From Bog-756 sp963812525 (GTDB lineage: Bacteria; Actinomycetota; Acidimicrobiia; Acidimicrobiales; RAAP-2), in assembly GCA_963812525.1 (NCBI GenBank), contig CAWEVL010000013.1, positions 55,881-119,880 of the forward strand: a stretch of DNA of 64,000 nucleotides, written 5' to 3'. A program made the position numbers and the translations under genes. Positions within the stretch are counted from its first letter, which is position 1; each line of letters begins with the position of its first letter. The notes below the pieces were generated by a model that was not told where the DNA came from, searched no databases, and was given only the letters and a program-made list of their open reading frames with translations. Positions 37,168-45,184 of this stretch are shown piece by piece.

Positions 37168-38690
37168 GGCCAGGGCACCGGTCCGAAGGGGCCGGTGAGG
37201 CCCAGCTTGCCCGGGTTGAGGATCCCGTGGGGGTCGAGGGCGTCCTTGACCGAGGCCAGTACCTCGAAGCCCGACCCCAGGGCGGCGGGGAGGAAGCGGG
37301 CCCGGTTGAGTCCGATGCCGTGGTGGTGGCTGATGGCGCCCCCCGCGTCCATGGTGGCCTGGGTCACCCGGTCCCACGCCTGGCGGTAGTACCGGTCGAC
37401 CCACTCGAGGTGGGCCTGACCGGTGCCGTCGGACACCAGGTCCTCGGGCGGCCGGCCGGCGAAGGTGAAGTAGAGGCAGGCCCCGTCGGTGTAGGCGTGT
37501 GACTGGTGGGACGAGGCCACCAGCGTCCCCTCCACCGCGGCCAGCGCGTCGAGCACCGCCCGGTACAGCCCGGGCAGGGCGGCCCACCGGGCCGACACCT
37601 CGACCGTGTCCACCACGATGCCGCCGCGCCACAAGGGGGCGAGGGCCGACACGTCGTTGCGGTGCCCGAGCCACCGGTCGACCAGGCCGGCGTCGAGCCG
37701 GTCGGCCCCCGCGCACTCCTGGTCGACCACGGCCAGGGTGGCCTCGACCAGCCCGGCGTCGGCCTCGTCCAGGACGACCAGGACGTTGGTGTCGGGCCGC
37801 TCGAAGGACCGGCCCGACTCGGTGGCGTCGTAGAGGCGGAGCACCGCCGGGGTGGCCCCGCGCCGGAGGATGCGGCGGCAAGCGTCGAGGCCCTCGGCGA
37901 ACGAGGTGAAGCCGAAGGCCCGCCGAGCCTCGCCCTCGGGCACCGGGTGCACCCGGAACCGTCCCTCGGTGATGACCCCGAGGGTGCCCTCGCTGCCCAC
38001 GAACAGCTGGGTCAGGTCGGGGCCGGTGGCCGATCGGGGGCCGTACCCGCCGGTGCGGATGACCCGCCCGTCGGCCAGGACCACCTCCAGACCGATGACC
38101 ATGTCCTCGATCTTCCCGTACCGGTTGGAGTACTGTCCGGCGCCCCGGCAGGCCAGCCAGCCACCCACCGTGGACAGGTCCATGGACTGGGGCCAGTGCC
38201 CGAGCGTCACACCGTGACCCTCCCGGAGCCCCGACTCCACGTCGGGGCCGAAGGTTCCCGCCCGGAGGTCGGCCACGAGCGAGTCGGCATCCACCGTCCC
38301 GATGCCGGCCAGACCGCACAGGTCGAGGGCCACGCCCCCGAACAGAGGGACGGACGCGCCACACACCCCGCTGCGACCCCCGGCCGGGGTCACCGGCACC
38401 CGGGCCTGATGGCAGAGGGCCAGCACCGAGGCCACCTGGCCGGTGTCGGTGGGGCGGGCCACCACCGCGGGCCTGGCCGGTACCTGGCCGGCCACCGCCC
38501 AGCCGATGGCCAGCGGCCACCAGTCCCGTCCCGCCTCGGCCCGGTCCTCGTCCAGCGCCGAGACCCCGGCGCACACGCCAGCCAGCCGCTCGAACAGGGG
38601 CCCGTCCACCGGCACCCGCCGGCCGCCGAGGTGGTCGGTCACCCGGCCCGGATCGGCGTCGATGGCCGTCACCGGCGTGGGCCGGATCAC
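37164..38690 (-). CDS. FAD-linked oxidase, alkyl-DHAP-synthase-like
   Basis: 508 residues of the vanillyl-alcohol-oxidase fold. The FAD-binding part has ARPTDTGQVASVLALCHQ, VTPAGGRSGVCGASVPL and WLACRGAGQYSNRYGKIEDMVIGLEVVLADG. LFVGSEGTLGVIT is the second pyrophosphate loop, and SHHHGIGLNRARFL is the His-rich substrate loop seen in alkyldihydroxyacetonephosphate synthases. Similar flavoproteins lie near glpD in mycobacteria (Rv2251). GTG 38690 overlaps the glpD stop and its own stop overlaps the kinase start. Confidence 0.9.
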   Translation of the reverse strand: MIRPTPVTAIDADPGRVTDHLGGRRVPVDGPLFERLAGVCAGVSALDEDRAEAGRDWWPLAIGWAVAGQVPARPAVVARPTDTGQVASVLALCHQARVPVTPAGGRSGVCGASVPLFGGVALDLCGLAGIGTVDADSLVADLRAGTFGPDVESGLREGHGVTLGHWPQSMDLSTVGGWLACRGAGQYSNRYGKIEDMVIGLEVVLADGRVIRTGGYGPRSATGPDLTQLFVGSEGTLGVITEGRFRVHPVPEGEARRAFGFTSFAEGLDACRRILRRGATPAVLRLYDATESGRSFERPDTNVLVVLDEADAGLVEATLAVVDQECAGADRLDAGLVDRWLGHRNDVSALAPLWRGGIVVDTVEVSARWAALPGLYRAVLDALAAVEGTLVASSHQSHAYTDGACLYFTFAGRPPEDLVSDGTGQAHLEWVDRYYRQAWDRVTQATMDAGGAISHHHGIGLNRARFLPAALGSGFEVLASVKDALDPHGILNPGKLGLTGPFGPVPWP

Positions 38691-40462
38691 CCGGGCTCCC
38701 CGGCGCCGCCGGTGGAGGACCCGGCGTTGGCCGGCCGGCCCGGGCCGGGGTGCAGGTCCAGGCCGGCCCGGGCCAATTCGCGCCGCCGGGCCTCGGCGTA
38801 GCCCTCGGCCTCGGCTTCGATGCGTCCCTCGTCCCAGCCGAGTTCGGGGCCGATCAGCTCGGCCACCCGTCGGGCGGCGGCGGCGGCGGCCCGTGCGTCG
38901 CGCAGTGCCGCCCGGGTCCGCCGGTCCAGGACGTCGCTCACCGAGCCGGCCATCTCGTGCCGTGCGGCGTAGAGCGCCTCGACCTCGAGATAGTGGAGCC
39001 CTCCGACCAACGGCGCCAACAGCTCCGGTCGTCCGTCGGCCAGGGCCAGCACGTCCGGGGTCTCCGAGCCGAAGCGGCCGGCCAGGTGGGTGGCGGTGGC
39101 GGTGGCCCCGTCCGGGGCGGCCGCGGGGTCCGAGGCGTTGCCGTTCCGGCGGGCCGACATGCGGGCCGACTGCCCCGCGCCGCGCAGCCGGAGGTCCTTG
39201 GTGACGCAGCGGAGCGACCTGCGGCCCAGTGCGGCGGCCACCGTGTCCACGGTGTCCTGAGCCATCTTGCGGTAGGTGGTGAGCTTCCCGCCGGTCACCG
39301 TGACCACGCCCGAGGCCGAGGTGTGCACGGTGTGGCGACGGGACAGGTCGGCGGTCCGTTCGCTCGGGGCGTGCTTCCCCTCCACCGGGGCCAGCAGGGG
39401 CCGGAGCCCGGTCCACACTCCGGTGATGTCGTCCCGTCCGAGGGGGCGGGTGGTGACGGCGTTGGCCGCCGCCAGGATGTAGTCGACGTCCTCAGGGAGA
39501 CAGCTGGGGTCGTCGAGGGGTCCCTCGTACTCGGTGTCGGTGGTACCCAGGTACACCTGGTCCCCCCACGACACCACGAAGATGGACCGGTGATCGTCGT
39601 GGACCGGGATGACGGCGGCGATGTCGCACGGGAAGGCCTCGTTGGGAACGGTGATGTGGATCCCCTTGGCCGGCCGGATGGAGTGCGGGTCGCGCTGCTC
39701 GTCGAGGGCGCGAACCTCGTCAGACCATACGCCCGCCGCATTGACCACCACCGAGGCCCGGATCTCGAAGGGCTCGGTGCCGTCGGGTGCCACGAGGGCT
39801 CCGCACACCTGCCCGTCCGAGCCGGTGACCAGGCCGGTCACCCGGGTGTGGTTGGCCGCCACCGCTCCATGGTCGAGTACCGCCGTGCGGACCACGGCCA
39901 GGGTCAGGCGGGCATCGTCGGCCCGGGCGTCCCAGTAGAGGAACCCGGCCACCAGGCGTTCGGCCCGGAGCGTGGGCATGTGGGCCAGGGCCTGGTCCCG
40001 GGAGACCTTCTCGTGCCGCCGGCCGATCCGCATGCCGCCGGTGAGGTCGTAGAGCCACAGGGCCGTCAGGTAGACCCGGGCCACGCTGCGGTTGACCACC
40101 CCGTCCCGCCCGAACAGGGGGATGAGGAAGGGGAGCGGCGAGACCAGGTGGGGGGCGTTCTCCAACAGGCGCTGGCGCTCGGCCAGGTTCTCGTAGACCA
40201 AGCGGTACTCGTGCTGCTGCAGGTACCGGAGCCCGCCGTGGATCAGCTTGGACGACTTGGACGACGTGCCCGAGGCGAAGTCGTCCTTCTCGACCAGGGC
40301 GGTGCGCAGCCCGCGGCTGGCCGCGTCGAGGGCCACGCCGGCGCCGGTGACGCCCCCGCCGATGACCAGCACGTCGAACCGCTCGGAGGCCAGGCGGCCC
40401 AGGGCCTCGCCGCGGTGGAACCGGCCGGAGCCGGACGCGTTTGCGCTGGCTGGCTGGGGCAT
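38687..40462 (-). CDS. glpD: Aerobic glycerol-3-phosphate dehydrogenase
   Basis: Membrane-associated flavoenzyme that oxidises sn-glycerol 3-phosphate to DHAP and passes electrons to quinone. 591 residues: FDVLVIGGGVTGAGVALDAASRGLRTALVEKDDFASGTSSKSSKLIHGGLRYL is the unmistakable GlpD N-terminus. SVARVYLTALWLYD, VVNAAGVWSDEV, KGIHITVP, YLGTTDTEYEG and TVTGGKLTTYRKMAQD follow. The C-terminal DAO-type helical domain is present. ATG 40462 begins the glycerol operon, divergent from the fur-like gene across a 42-bp dyad. Confidence 0.95.
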   Translation of the reverse strand: MPQPASANASGSGRFHRGEALGRLASERFDVLVIGGGVTGAGVALDAASRGLRTALVEKDDFASGTSSKSSKLIHGGLRYLQQHEYRLVYENLAERQRLLENAPHLVSPLPFLIPLFGRDGVVNRSVARVYLTALWLYDLTGGMRIGRRHEKVSRDQALAHMPTLRAERLVAGFLYWDARADDARLTLAVVRTAVLDHGAVAANHTRVTGLVTGSDGQVCGALVAPDGTEPFEIRASVVVNAAGVWSDEVRALDEQRDPHSIRPAKGIHITVPNEAFPCDIAAVIPVHDDHRSIFVVSWGDQVYLGTTDTEYEGPLDDPSCLPEDVDYILAAANAVTTRPLGRDDITGVWTGLRPLLAPVEGKHAPSERTADLSRRHTVHTSASGVVTVTGGKLTTYRKMAQDTVDTVAAALGRRSLRCVTKDLRLRGAGQSARMSARRNGNASDPAAAPDGATATATHLAGRFGSETPDVLALADGRPELLAPLVGGLHYLEVEALYAARHEMAGSVSDVLDRRTRAALRDARAAAAAARRVAELIGPELGWDEGRIEAEAEGYAEARRRELARAGLDLHPGPGRPANAGSSTGGAGEPG

Positions 40463-40548
40463 GGCCAAAGCCTGCCACAGGTCGGCGGGTGGTCGATCGG
40501 GCCGACGGCTCGGCCCCGGCCGTCCGGTGGGGCCGGGAGTGGCTCTCC

Positions 40549-40590
40549 GGTATCTACAACGATTGTTGAGAAACAACTGTTGGTGATACC
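40549..40590. promoter_or_regulatory. 42-bp dyad operator between glpD and the fur-like gene
   Basis: The outer arms GGTATC and GATACC (40549-40554 / 40585-40590) enclose two CAAC...GTTG palindromes (40557-40568 and 40574-40582). A/T-rich TTGTTGAGAAACAA at the centre resembles Fur/PerR boxes. It abuts the fur-like start and lies about 90 bases before the glpD start, so it could control both. Confidence 0.65.
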
Positions 40591-41058
40591 GTGGCGTCGA
40601 TGCGCACCCCCGACGAGCTGACCGAGCGCTTCCGGGCCACCGGGCGGAAGGTCACCGCCCAGCGCCAGTGCATCTTCCGGGTGCTCCAGGGCGATGTGAC
40701 CCACCCCTCGGCCGAGGCGGTGCATGCCTTGGCCAGCCGCGAGATGGAGACCATCTCGCTCAAGACCGTCTACCAGACCCTCTACGACCTCGCCGAGCTG
40801 GGCGAGATCGCCACGCTCGACGTGGGTACGGGCATGACCCGGTTCGACCCCAATGTCGACGACCCCCACCACCACCTGGTGTGCCACAACTGCGGCAGCG
40901 TGCGGGACCTGGTGGCCACGTTCCCGGCCCTCCGGATCCCCAAGGGTGCGGATCTCGGCTTCGAGGTGGGCTCGGCCGAGATCGTGTTCCGGGGCCTGTG
41001 CCCCGAATGCCAGTCGCCGTCCCCGACCCGCCGGGCCCCGTCCCGGACCGGTCTGTGA
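40591..41058 (+). CDS. Fur-family transcriptional regulator, PerR-like
   Basis: 155 residues. The winged helix (ATGRKVTAQRQCIFRVLQGDVTHPSAEAVHALA, then LKTVYQTLYDLAELGEI) is typical of Fur proteins. The metal sites are D-P-H93-H-H95-L-V-C98-H-N-C101 and C137-P-E-C140, so both the structural Cys4 zinc site and the His-rich regulatory site are present. The neighbouring rubrerythrin makes a peroxide-sensing (PerR) role likelier than iron. GTG 40591 or ATG 40600 could start it. No ribosome-binding site is seen, so a leaderless mRNA is possible. Confidence 0.9.
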   Translation: MASMRTPDELTERFRATGRKVTAQRQCIFRVLQGDVTHPSAEAVHALASREMETISLKTVYQTLYDLAELGEIATLDVGTGMTRFDPNVDDPHHHLVCHNCGSVRDLVATFPALRIPKGADLGFEVGSAEIVFRGLCPECQSPSPTRRAPSRTGL

Positions 41059-41098
41059 CGGTGGTGGACGGCCCGCCCGATGTCAACATCAGCAACCC

Positions 41099-41120
41099 AC
41101 CCGCGGAAGCCTCCGCGGGT
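41099..41120 (+). terminator. Hairpin between fur-like gene and rubrerythrin
   Basis: ACCCGCGGA-AGCC-TCCGCGGGT followed by TTTC. A 9-bp perfect stem sits 24 bases before the rubrerythrin start codon, so it may be the terminator of the regulator gene or an attenuator/RNA stabiliser in the rubrerythrin leader. Confidence 0.55.
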
Positions 41121-41143
41121 TTCACCGCCATGAAAGGAACACC

Positions 41144-41563
41144 GTGACAGAACTCAAGGACAGCAAGACCGAAGCCAACCTGAAGGAGGCCTTCGCCGGC
41201 GAGAGTCAGGCCAACCGCCGGTACCTGTACTTCGCCCAGAAGGCCGACGTGGAGGGCTACCCCGACGTCGCCGCCCTCTTCCGATCGGTCGCTGAAGGGG
41301 AGACCGGCCATGCCTTCGGCCACTTCGACTTCCTCCGCCTGGTCGGGGACCCGGTGACCGGGGTCCCGGTCGGCCCCACCGAGGACAACCTCAAGTCGGC
41401 CATCGAGGGTGAGACCTACGAGTACTCGGAGATGTACCCGGGGTTTGCCAAGACCGCCCGCGACGAGGGGTTCGACGAGATCGCCGAATGGCTCGAGACG
41501 TTGGCGCGCGCCGAGAAGAGCCACGCCGGTCGGTTCAGCGAGGGATTGGCCTCCCTGACCTGA
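41144..41563 (+). CDS. rbr: Rubrerythrin (diiron domain only)
   Basis: 139 residues with the four-helix ferritin-like fold. NLKEAFAGESQANRRYLYFAQKA and SVAEGETGHAFGHFD give the first E...E-x-x-H half. LKSAIEGETYEYSEMYPGFAKTARDEG and TLARAEKSHAGRF give the second. The C-terminal rubredoxin domain (two C-x-x-C) of classical rubrerythrin is absent, so it is an erythrin/sulerythrin-type peroxide reductase. GTG 41144 with AAAGGAAC upstream. Probably regulated by the adjacent Fur/PerR-like protein. Confidence 0.92.
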   Translation: MTELKDSKTEANLKEAFAGESQANRRYLYFAQKADVEGYPDVAALFRSVAEGETGHAFGHFDFLRLVGDPVTGVPVGPTEDNLKSAIEGETYEYSEMYPGFAKTARDEGFDEIAEWLETLARAEKSHAGRFSEGLASLT

Positions 41564-41745
41564 GCCACTCGGGGTGCCCCCGGCACTCCGACCGTCGAGC
41601 GATCCGGCCCCAGGTGACCCGCCGGGGCCGGATCGTCCTGGTCCACGCGCCGGCCCACGCCATGGGCCGCGAAGCACGGTCCGCCCCGTGACCCCGGATC
41701 CGGGTCCCGAACACCGGGGGGCGCCGACCTCCAGAAGGGAGTGCC

Positions 41746-42363
41746 GTGACACCAGCCCGACCGCTCACCCTCGCCGACATCGCCGACCAGCGCGCCTATG
41801 AGCGGGAGCGGGACGCGTTCCGGGCCCAGGTCATCGCGGCGAAGAAGCTCCGGCGGATCAGCGTGGGGCCGGTGATCACCCTGACCTTCGAGAACCGGCT
41901 GACCATGCGGTTCCAGGTGCAGGAGATGGCCCGGGCCGAGAGGATGGTCACCGACGAGCAGATCCAGCACGAACTGGATGTCTACAACCGGCTGCTGCCG
42001 GCGCCCGGCGAGCTGTCGGCCACGCTCTTCCTCGAGCTGACCTCCGAAGACGAACTCCGTACCTGGCTGCCGCGCCTGGTCGGGGTCCAGCGGTCGTGCG
42101 AGCTCCGCATCGGGCGGGGAGACGCCGTCGAGGTGATCGCCTCCACTCCGGAGGAGGAGCACGAATCGAACCTGAGCCGGCCCCAGACCACCTCGGCCGT
42201 CCACTACGTTCGGTTCGGGTTCACGCCGGAGCAGATCGAGGCCTTCGTCACGCAACCGGTGACGTTGGGGGTGAACCATCCCGAGTATCCCGAGGGACTA
42301 CCCGGCACGCCCCTCGGTGAGGCCACCCGGGCTGAACTGGGCGCCGACCTGGCCGGCCCCTGA
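41746..42363 (+). CDS. DUF3501 family protein
   Basis: 205 residues. LTLADIADQRAYERERDAFRAQVIAAKKLRRISVGPVITLTFENRLTMRFQVQEMARAERM is the full DUF3501 signature, and NRLLPAPGELSATLFLEL follows. Function is unknown. In other bacteria DUF3501 genes sit next to rubrerythrin and an Fe-S oxidoreductase; here rubrerythrin is next door but the oxidoreductase is missing. GTG 41746 behind AGAAGGGAG. Confidence 0.9.
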   Translation: MTPARPLTLADIADQRAYERERDAFRAQVIAAKKLRRISVGPVITLTFENRLTMRFQVQEMARAERMVTDEQIQHELDVYNRLLPAPGELSATLFLELTSEDELRTWLPRLVGVQRSCELRIGRGDAVEVIASTPEEEHESNLSRPQTTSAVHYVRFGFTPEQIEAFVTQPVTLGVNHPEYPEGLPGTPLGEATRAELGADLAGP

Positions 42364-42405
42364 GGCGCGGCCCGCGGCCCGGCGCCGCCCGCCCCGCGGT
42401 CGCCG

Positions 42406-43170
42406 CTACCGACCGGTGAAGCGGGGCGGCCGTCGCTCGAGCGACGCCGCCACCCCCTCGCCGAAGTCGAGGGTCTCCATGAGCGCCACCTGCTCGGCCG
42501 CCTCGTCCCGCACGGCGGCGGCGAACGCGGCGCGCAGATCCCTCCGTAGGGTGGCCCGAATGGCCCGCACGGCCAATGGTGCCGACTCGGCGATCTCGGC
42601 CGCCAGCTCGTGAGCGACGGCCCGCGGGTCACCGCCCAGTCGATCGACCAGCCCGATGCGCAGGGCCTCGGTCCCGTCGATCCGTCGTCCGGTGACCAGG
42701 AGCTCGAGGGCCATCTGGGGCCCGACCGCCCGGGGCAGCGTGATCGAGATGCCGAAGCCGTGGTGGAAGCCGAGCCGGGCGAAGTTGGCGGCGAACCGGC
42801 TGTCGGGCGCTCCCACCCGGAAGTCGCCGGCCAGGGCCAGCCCCAGCCCGCCTCCGATGGCCGCGCCTTGGATCGCCACCACCACCGGGAGGGGCCCGGC
42901 GACCAGGGCCTCCGCCCGCTCGTAGAGGCCGCGGAGGGCCTCGGGTTCCGAGGCACCCGCCCGACCGAAGTCGAGGCCGGCACAGAAGTGACGGCCCTCC
43001 GAACACAGCACCGCGGCCCGGGCGCCCTGGGTCTCGGCCCAGGCGATGGCGTCCACCACACCCCCCAGGAGCTGGGCGTCGAAGTAGTTGGCCGGAGGGC
43101 GGTGCAGTTCGACCTCGGCCACCCGCCGGTCGTCGATGGCCACGGTCACGTCGGTAAACGCTTCGTTCAT
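42406..43170 (-). CDS. Enoyl-CoA hydratase/isomerase family protein
   Basis: 254 residues of the crotonase fold. The oxyanion-hole segments are SEGRHFCAGLDFGRAG and QGAAIGGGLGLALAGDFRVG. The position of the first catalytic Glu in hydratases reads F-A-A-N-F-A-R-L-G-F-H-H-G, so the classical Glu is not obvious and the reaction may be isomerisation or another crotonase chemistry. Its start overlaps the stop of the CoA-transferase gene (ATGA), indicating one operon. Confidence 0.87.
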   Translation of the reverse strand: MNEAFTDVTVAIDDRRVAEVELHRPPANYFDAQLLGGVVDAIAWAETQGARAAVLCSEGRHFCAGLDFGRAGASEPEALRGLYERAEALVAGPLPVVVAIQGAAIGGGLGLALAGDFRVGAPDSRFAANFARLGFHHGFGISITLPRAVGPQMALELLVTGRRIDGTEALRIGLVDRLGGDPRAVAHELAAEIAESAPLAVRAIRATLRRDLRAAFAAAVRDEAAEQVALMETLDFGEGVAASLERRPPRFTGR

Positions 43171-44357
43171 CCCTGTTCCTCCTCCTCGTCCTGGCCTTCA
43201 CCCCCCGCCGGAGGGTCGGACCGGCGGCGGGCCTCGGCCAGCACCTCGTCGGTGTGCTGGCCGCTCAGCGCGGCCGGTCGCCGCACCGTCGGCCCCGACA
43301 TCCGTGAGAACCGCACCGGTTGGGGGATGACCTTGTAGCGGCCGGCCACCGGGTGGTGGTCCTCGTCGAGGTCGTCGACCAGCTCGTCGAGGGTGGGGAT
43401 GGGCGAAGCCGCCACATCGGAGGCCTGGCAGAAGGCCAGCCACTCGGCCGTGGTGCGCCGGGCGAGGATCCGGGCCACCTCGCGATAGAGGTCGTCGGCG
43501 TGGTCGATCCGGGCCCGGGCGCTGCGGATGCGCTCGTCAGTCGCCAGGTCCTCCCGCTCCCCGGCCCGGAAGATGGCGGCGAAGTTCTGCTCGGTGTACG
43601 GGAGCACGCTGATCCATCCGTCGCTGGTCCGTTGGGGCCGTCGCTCGGAGCTCAGGATCCGCTGGTAGCCCGATGGGCCCTGGGGTGGCCGAGCGGTGGC
43701 GGCACCGGCGTGCTCCACCAGCATGAAGGCGGTCATCACGTCGACCATCGGAACCTCGAGGTGCTGACCCTCACCGGTCCGCTCCCGGTGGAAGAGGGCA
43801 GCCAGCACGGCATAGGCGATGGTCAGCCCGCTGACCTTGTCCGCCATCAGGGTCGGGGCGAACAGTGGCTCGCCGCCGAACCGACGGAAGGCGTCGGGCA
43901 GCCCGGTGGCGGCCTGGATGACGTCGTCATAGGCCGGGGCGTCGGCGGCACCGGAGTCGCTCGGATACCCCTGGGCCTGGCAGTAGACGATGTCGGGTCG
44001 CACCGGCGCCACATCCTCGTAGCGCAGGCGGAGCCGAGCCAGGCTCCCCGGTCGCAAGTTGGTGACCAGGACGTCAGCGGTCGCCGCCACCTCCAGGAGG
44101 GCGTCCCGGCCGGCCTCGGTCTTGAGGTCGAGCACGATGTTGCGCTTGTTGCGGAGGAGGTTGAGGGCGACGCCGGAGAGTCCGGGGTGCGGGCCACCGG
44201 TCATGACCCGGCTGAGCGTTCCACGCGGATCCTCCACGGTGATCACGTCGGCACCCAGGTCGCCGAGGATCTGGGTGGCCAGCGGACCCATCACGATCGA
44301 GGTGAGGTCGACGACCCGAACACCGTCGAGCGGTCCGCGGGCCTGTGCCGTCATCAT
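43167..44357 (-). CDS. Family III CoA-transferase (CaiB/BaiF)
   Basis: 396 residues. PLDGVRVVDLTSIVMGPLATQILGDLGADVITVEDP is the family start. The catalytic Asp lies in LLRNKRNIVLDLKTEAGRDALL or nearby, and the TNLRPGSLARLRL, VYCQAQGYPSDSG, ADKVSGLTIAYAVLAALFHRERTGEGQHLEVPM and HPVAGRYKVIPQPVRFS segments are all typical. It moves CoA between carboxylic acids. It begins 23 bases after the encapsulin stop on the same strand, so it may be transcribed with the encapsulin genes. Confidence 0.92.
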   Translation of the reverse strand: MMTAQARGPLDGVRVVDLTSIVMGPLATQILGDLGADVITVEDPRGTLSRVMTGGPHPGLSGVALNLLRNKRNIVLDLKTEAGRDALLEVAATADVLVTNLRPGSLARLRLRYEDVAPVRPDIVYCQAQGYPSDSGAADAPAYDDVIQAATGLPDAFRRFGGEPLFAPTLMADKVSGLTIAYAVLAALFHRERTGEGQHLEVPMVDVMTAFMLVEHAGAATARPPQGPSGYQRILSSERRPQRTSDGWISVLPYTEQNFAAIFRAGEREDLATDERIRSARARIDHADDLYREVARILARRTTAEWLAFCQASDVAASPIPTLDELVDDLDEDHHPVAGRYKVIPQPVRFSRMSGPTVRRPAALSGQHTDEVLAEARRRSDPPAGGEGQDEEEEQG

Positions 44358-44380
44358 GTCCTTCCGACTCGTGAACGCCT

Positions 44381-45184
44381 TTAGAGGTAGGCCAGGTGCA
44401 CGGAGGCGTCAGGGGTATTGATGCGGAAGGTCAGACTCTCTTCGAGGTAGAGCTCGACGCTGGTGACGCTGCTCGAGCGATAGCCGACGGAGAAGTCTTC
44501 CCCCACCGTCAGCTCGAAGTCGCCGCCTCGCTGGCTGAGCACGACCGCCCCGTCGACTGCCGGGGCCCAGACCACGGGGCCGTCGAGGATCTGCCGGAGG
44601 TGCTCGAAGACCGGGTAGCCCCCGTGCTCGGTGGTCTCGGTCACACCCGTGAAGCACCGGGCCCCGAGGGCGATGGCGTACGGGCCGGCCACATCGGCGG
44701 CGCGCAGAGCCGCCACGGCCCGGGCCACGTGTTCTGGATACCGGCTGTAGTCGTCGCTGATGGCCACCGGCTGGTGCGGCGAGGCGGCGATCAGCCCGGA
44801 CACGCCACCGGCCTCGTAGCCGTCGAACACCAGGTGGTCCTCGGCCAGCGCGGCCGCGCGCCCAGCGGCCATCACCGCGCCGAGGTCGAGGTCGGTCGCC
44901 CCCCGGTCGGCCGCGGCCAGCTCCGCACGGTCCAGGGTGAACGGGGAGCGCAGTTCGACCAGGGGAAGGACCTTGCGACGGGAGACCTCGACGCCGAGGG
45001 CGGACCCATCGACGGCCTCGATCCGTCCGGCGTCCACCGCAGAGAACTCCCAGCCCAGCGGGCCGGAGAAGTCGACCAGTCGCCGTGCCGCCAGGAAGTG
45101 CTTCAACGACCGACTGGCCTCCTCGTCGATCTGGGCCCAGGCCCCGTCGGTGATGGGGGCCAGCTCTCGCATCAGATGGTTCAT
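44381..45184 (-). CDS. Family 1 encapsulin shell protein
   Basis: 267 residues with the HK97 fold; 60 copies would form a shell of about 24 nm. MNHLMRELAPITDGAWAQIDEEASRSLKHFLAARRLVDFSGPLGWEFSAV matches the N-terminal arm and helix that binds cargo peptides. SRRKVLPLVELRSPFTLDRAEL is the E-loop region, and VLSQRGGDFELTVGEDFSVGY and LYLEESLTFRI the A-domain end, as in Thermotoga maritima and mycobacterial CFP29 shells. Length is exactly in family range. Its ATG overlaps the stop of the upstream cargo gene (45181-45184), so shell and cargo are translationally coupled. Confidence 0.95.
   Translation of the reverse strand: MNHLMRELAPITDGAWAQIDEEASRSLKHFLAARRLVDFSGPLGWEFSAVDAGRIEAVDGSALGVEVSRRKVLPLVELRSPFTLDRAELAAADRGATDLDLGAVMAAGRAAALAEDHLVFDGYEAGGVSGLIAASPHQPVAISDDYSRYPEHVARAVAALRAADVAGPYAIALGARCFTGVTETTEHGGYPVFEHLRQILDGPVVWAPAVDGAVVLSQRGGDFELTVGEDFSVGYRSSSVTSVELYLEESLTFRINTPDASVHLAYL

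Noticed and set aside
35704..38574. Very long reading frames opposite or out of phase with the glycerol operon and elsewhere (for example 956 and 854 codons)
   Set aside because: They are by-products of high G+C with biased third positions: Arg/Gly/Pro-rich, no motifs, and overlap well-supported genes. Only the part giving the start of the FGGY kinase (residues MSILVVDVGTSGVRG) is real.
44381..45184. HK97-fold protein as evidence of a prophage
   Set aside because: Length, N-terminal arm and pairing with a cargo-peptide protein identify an encapsulin; no other phage structural, terminase or integrase genes are nearby.
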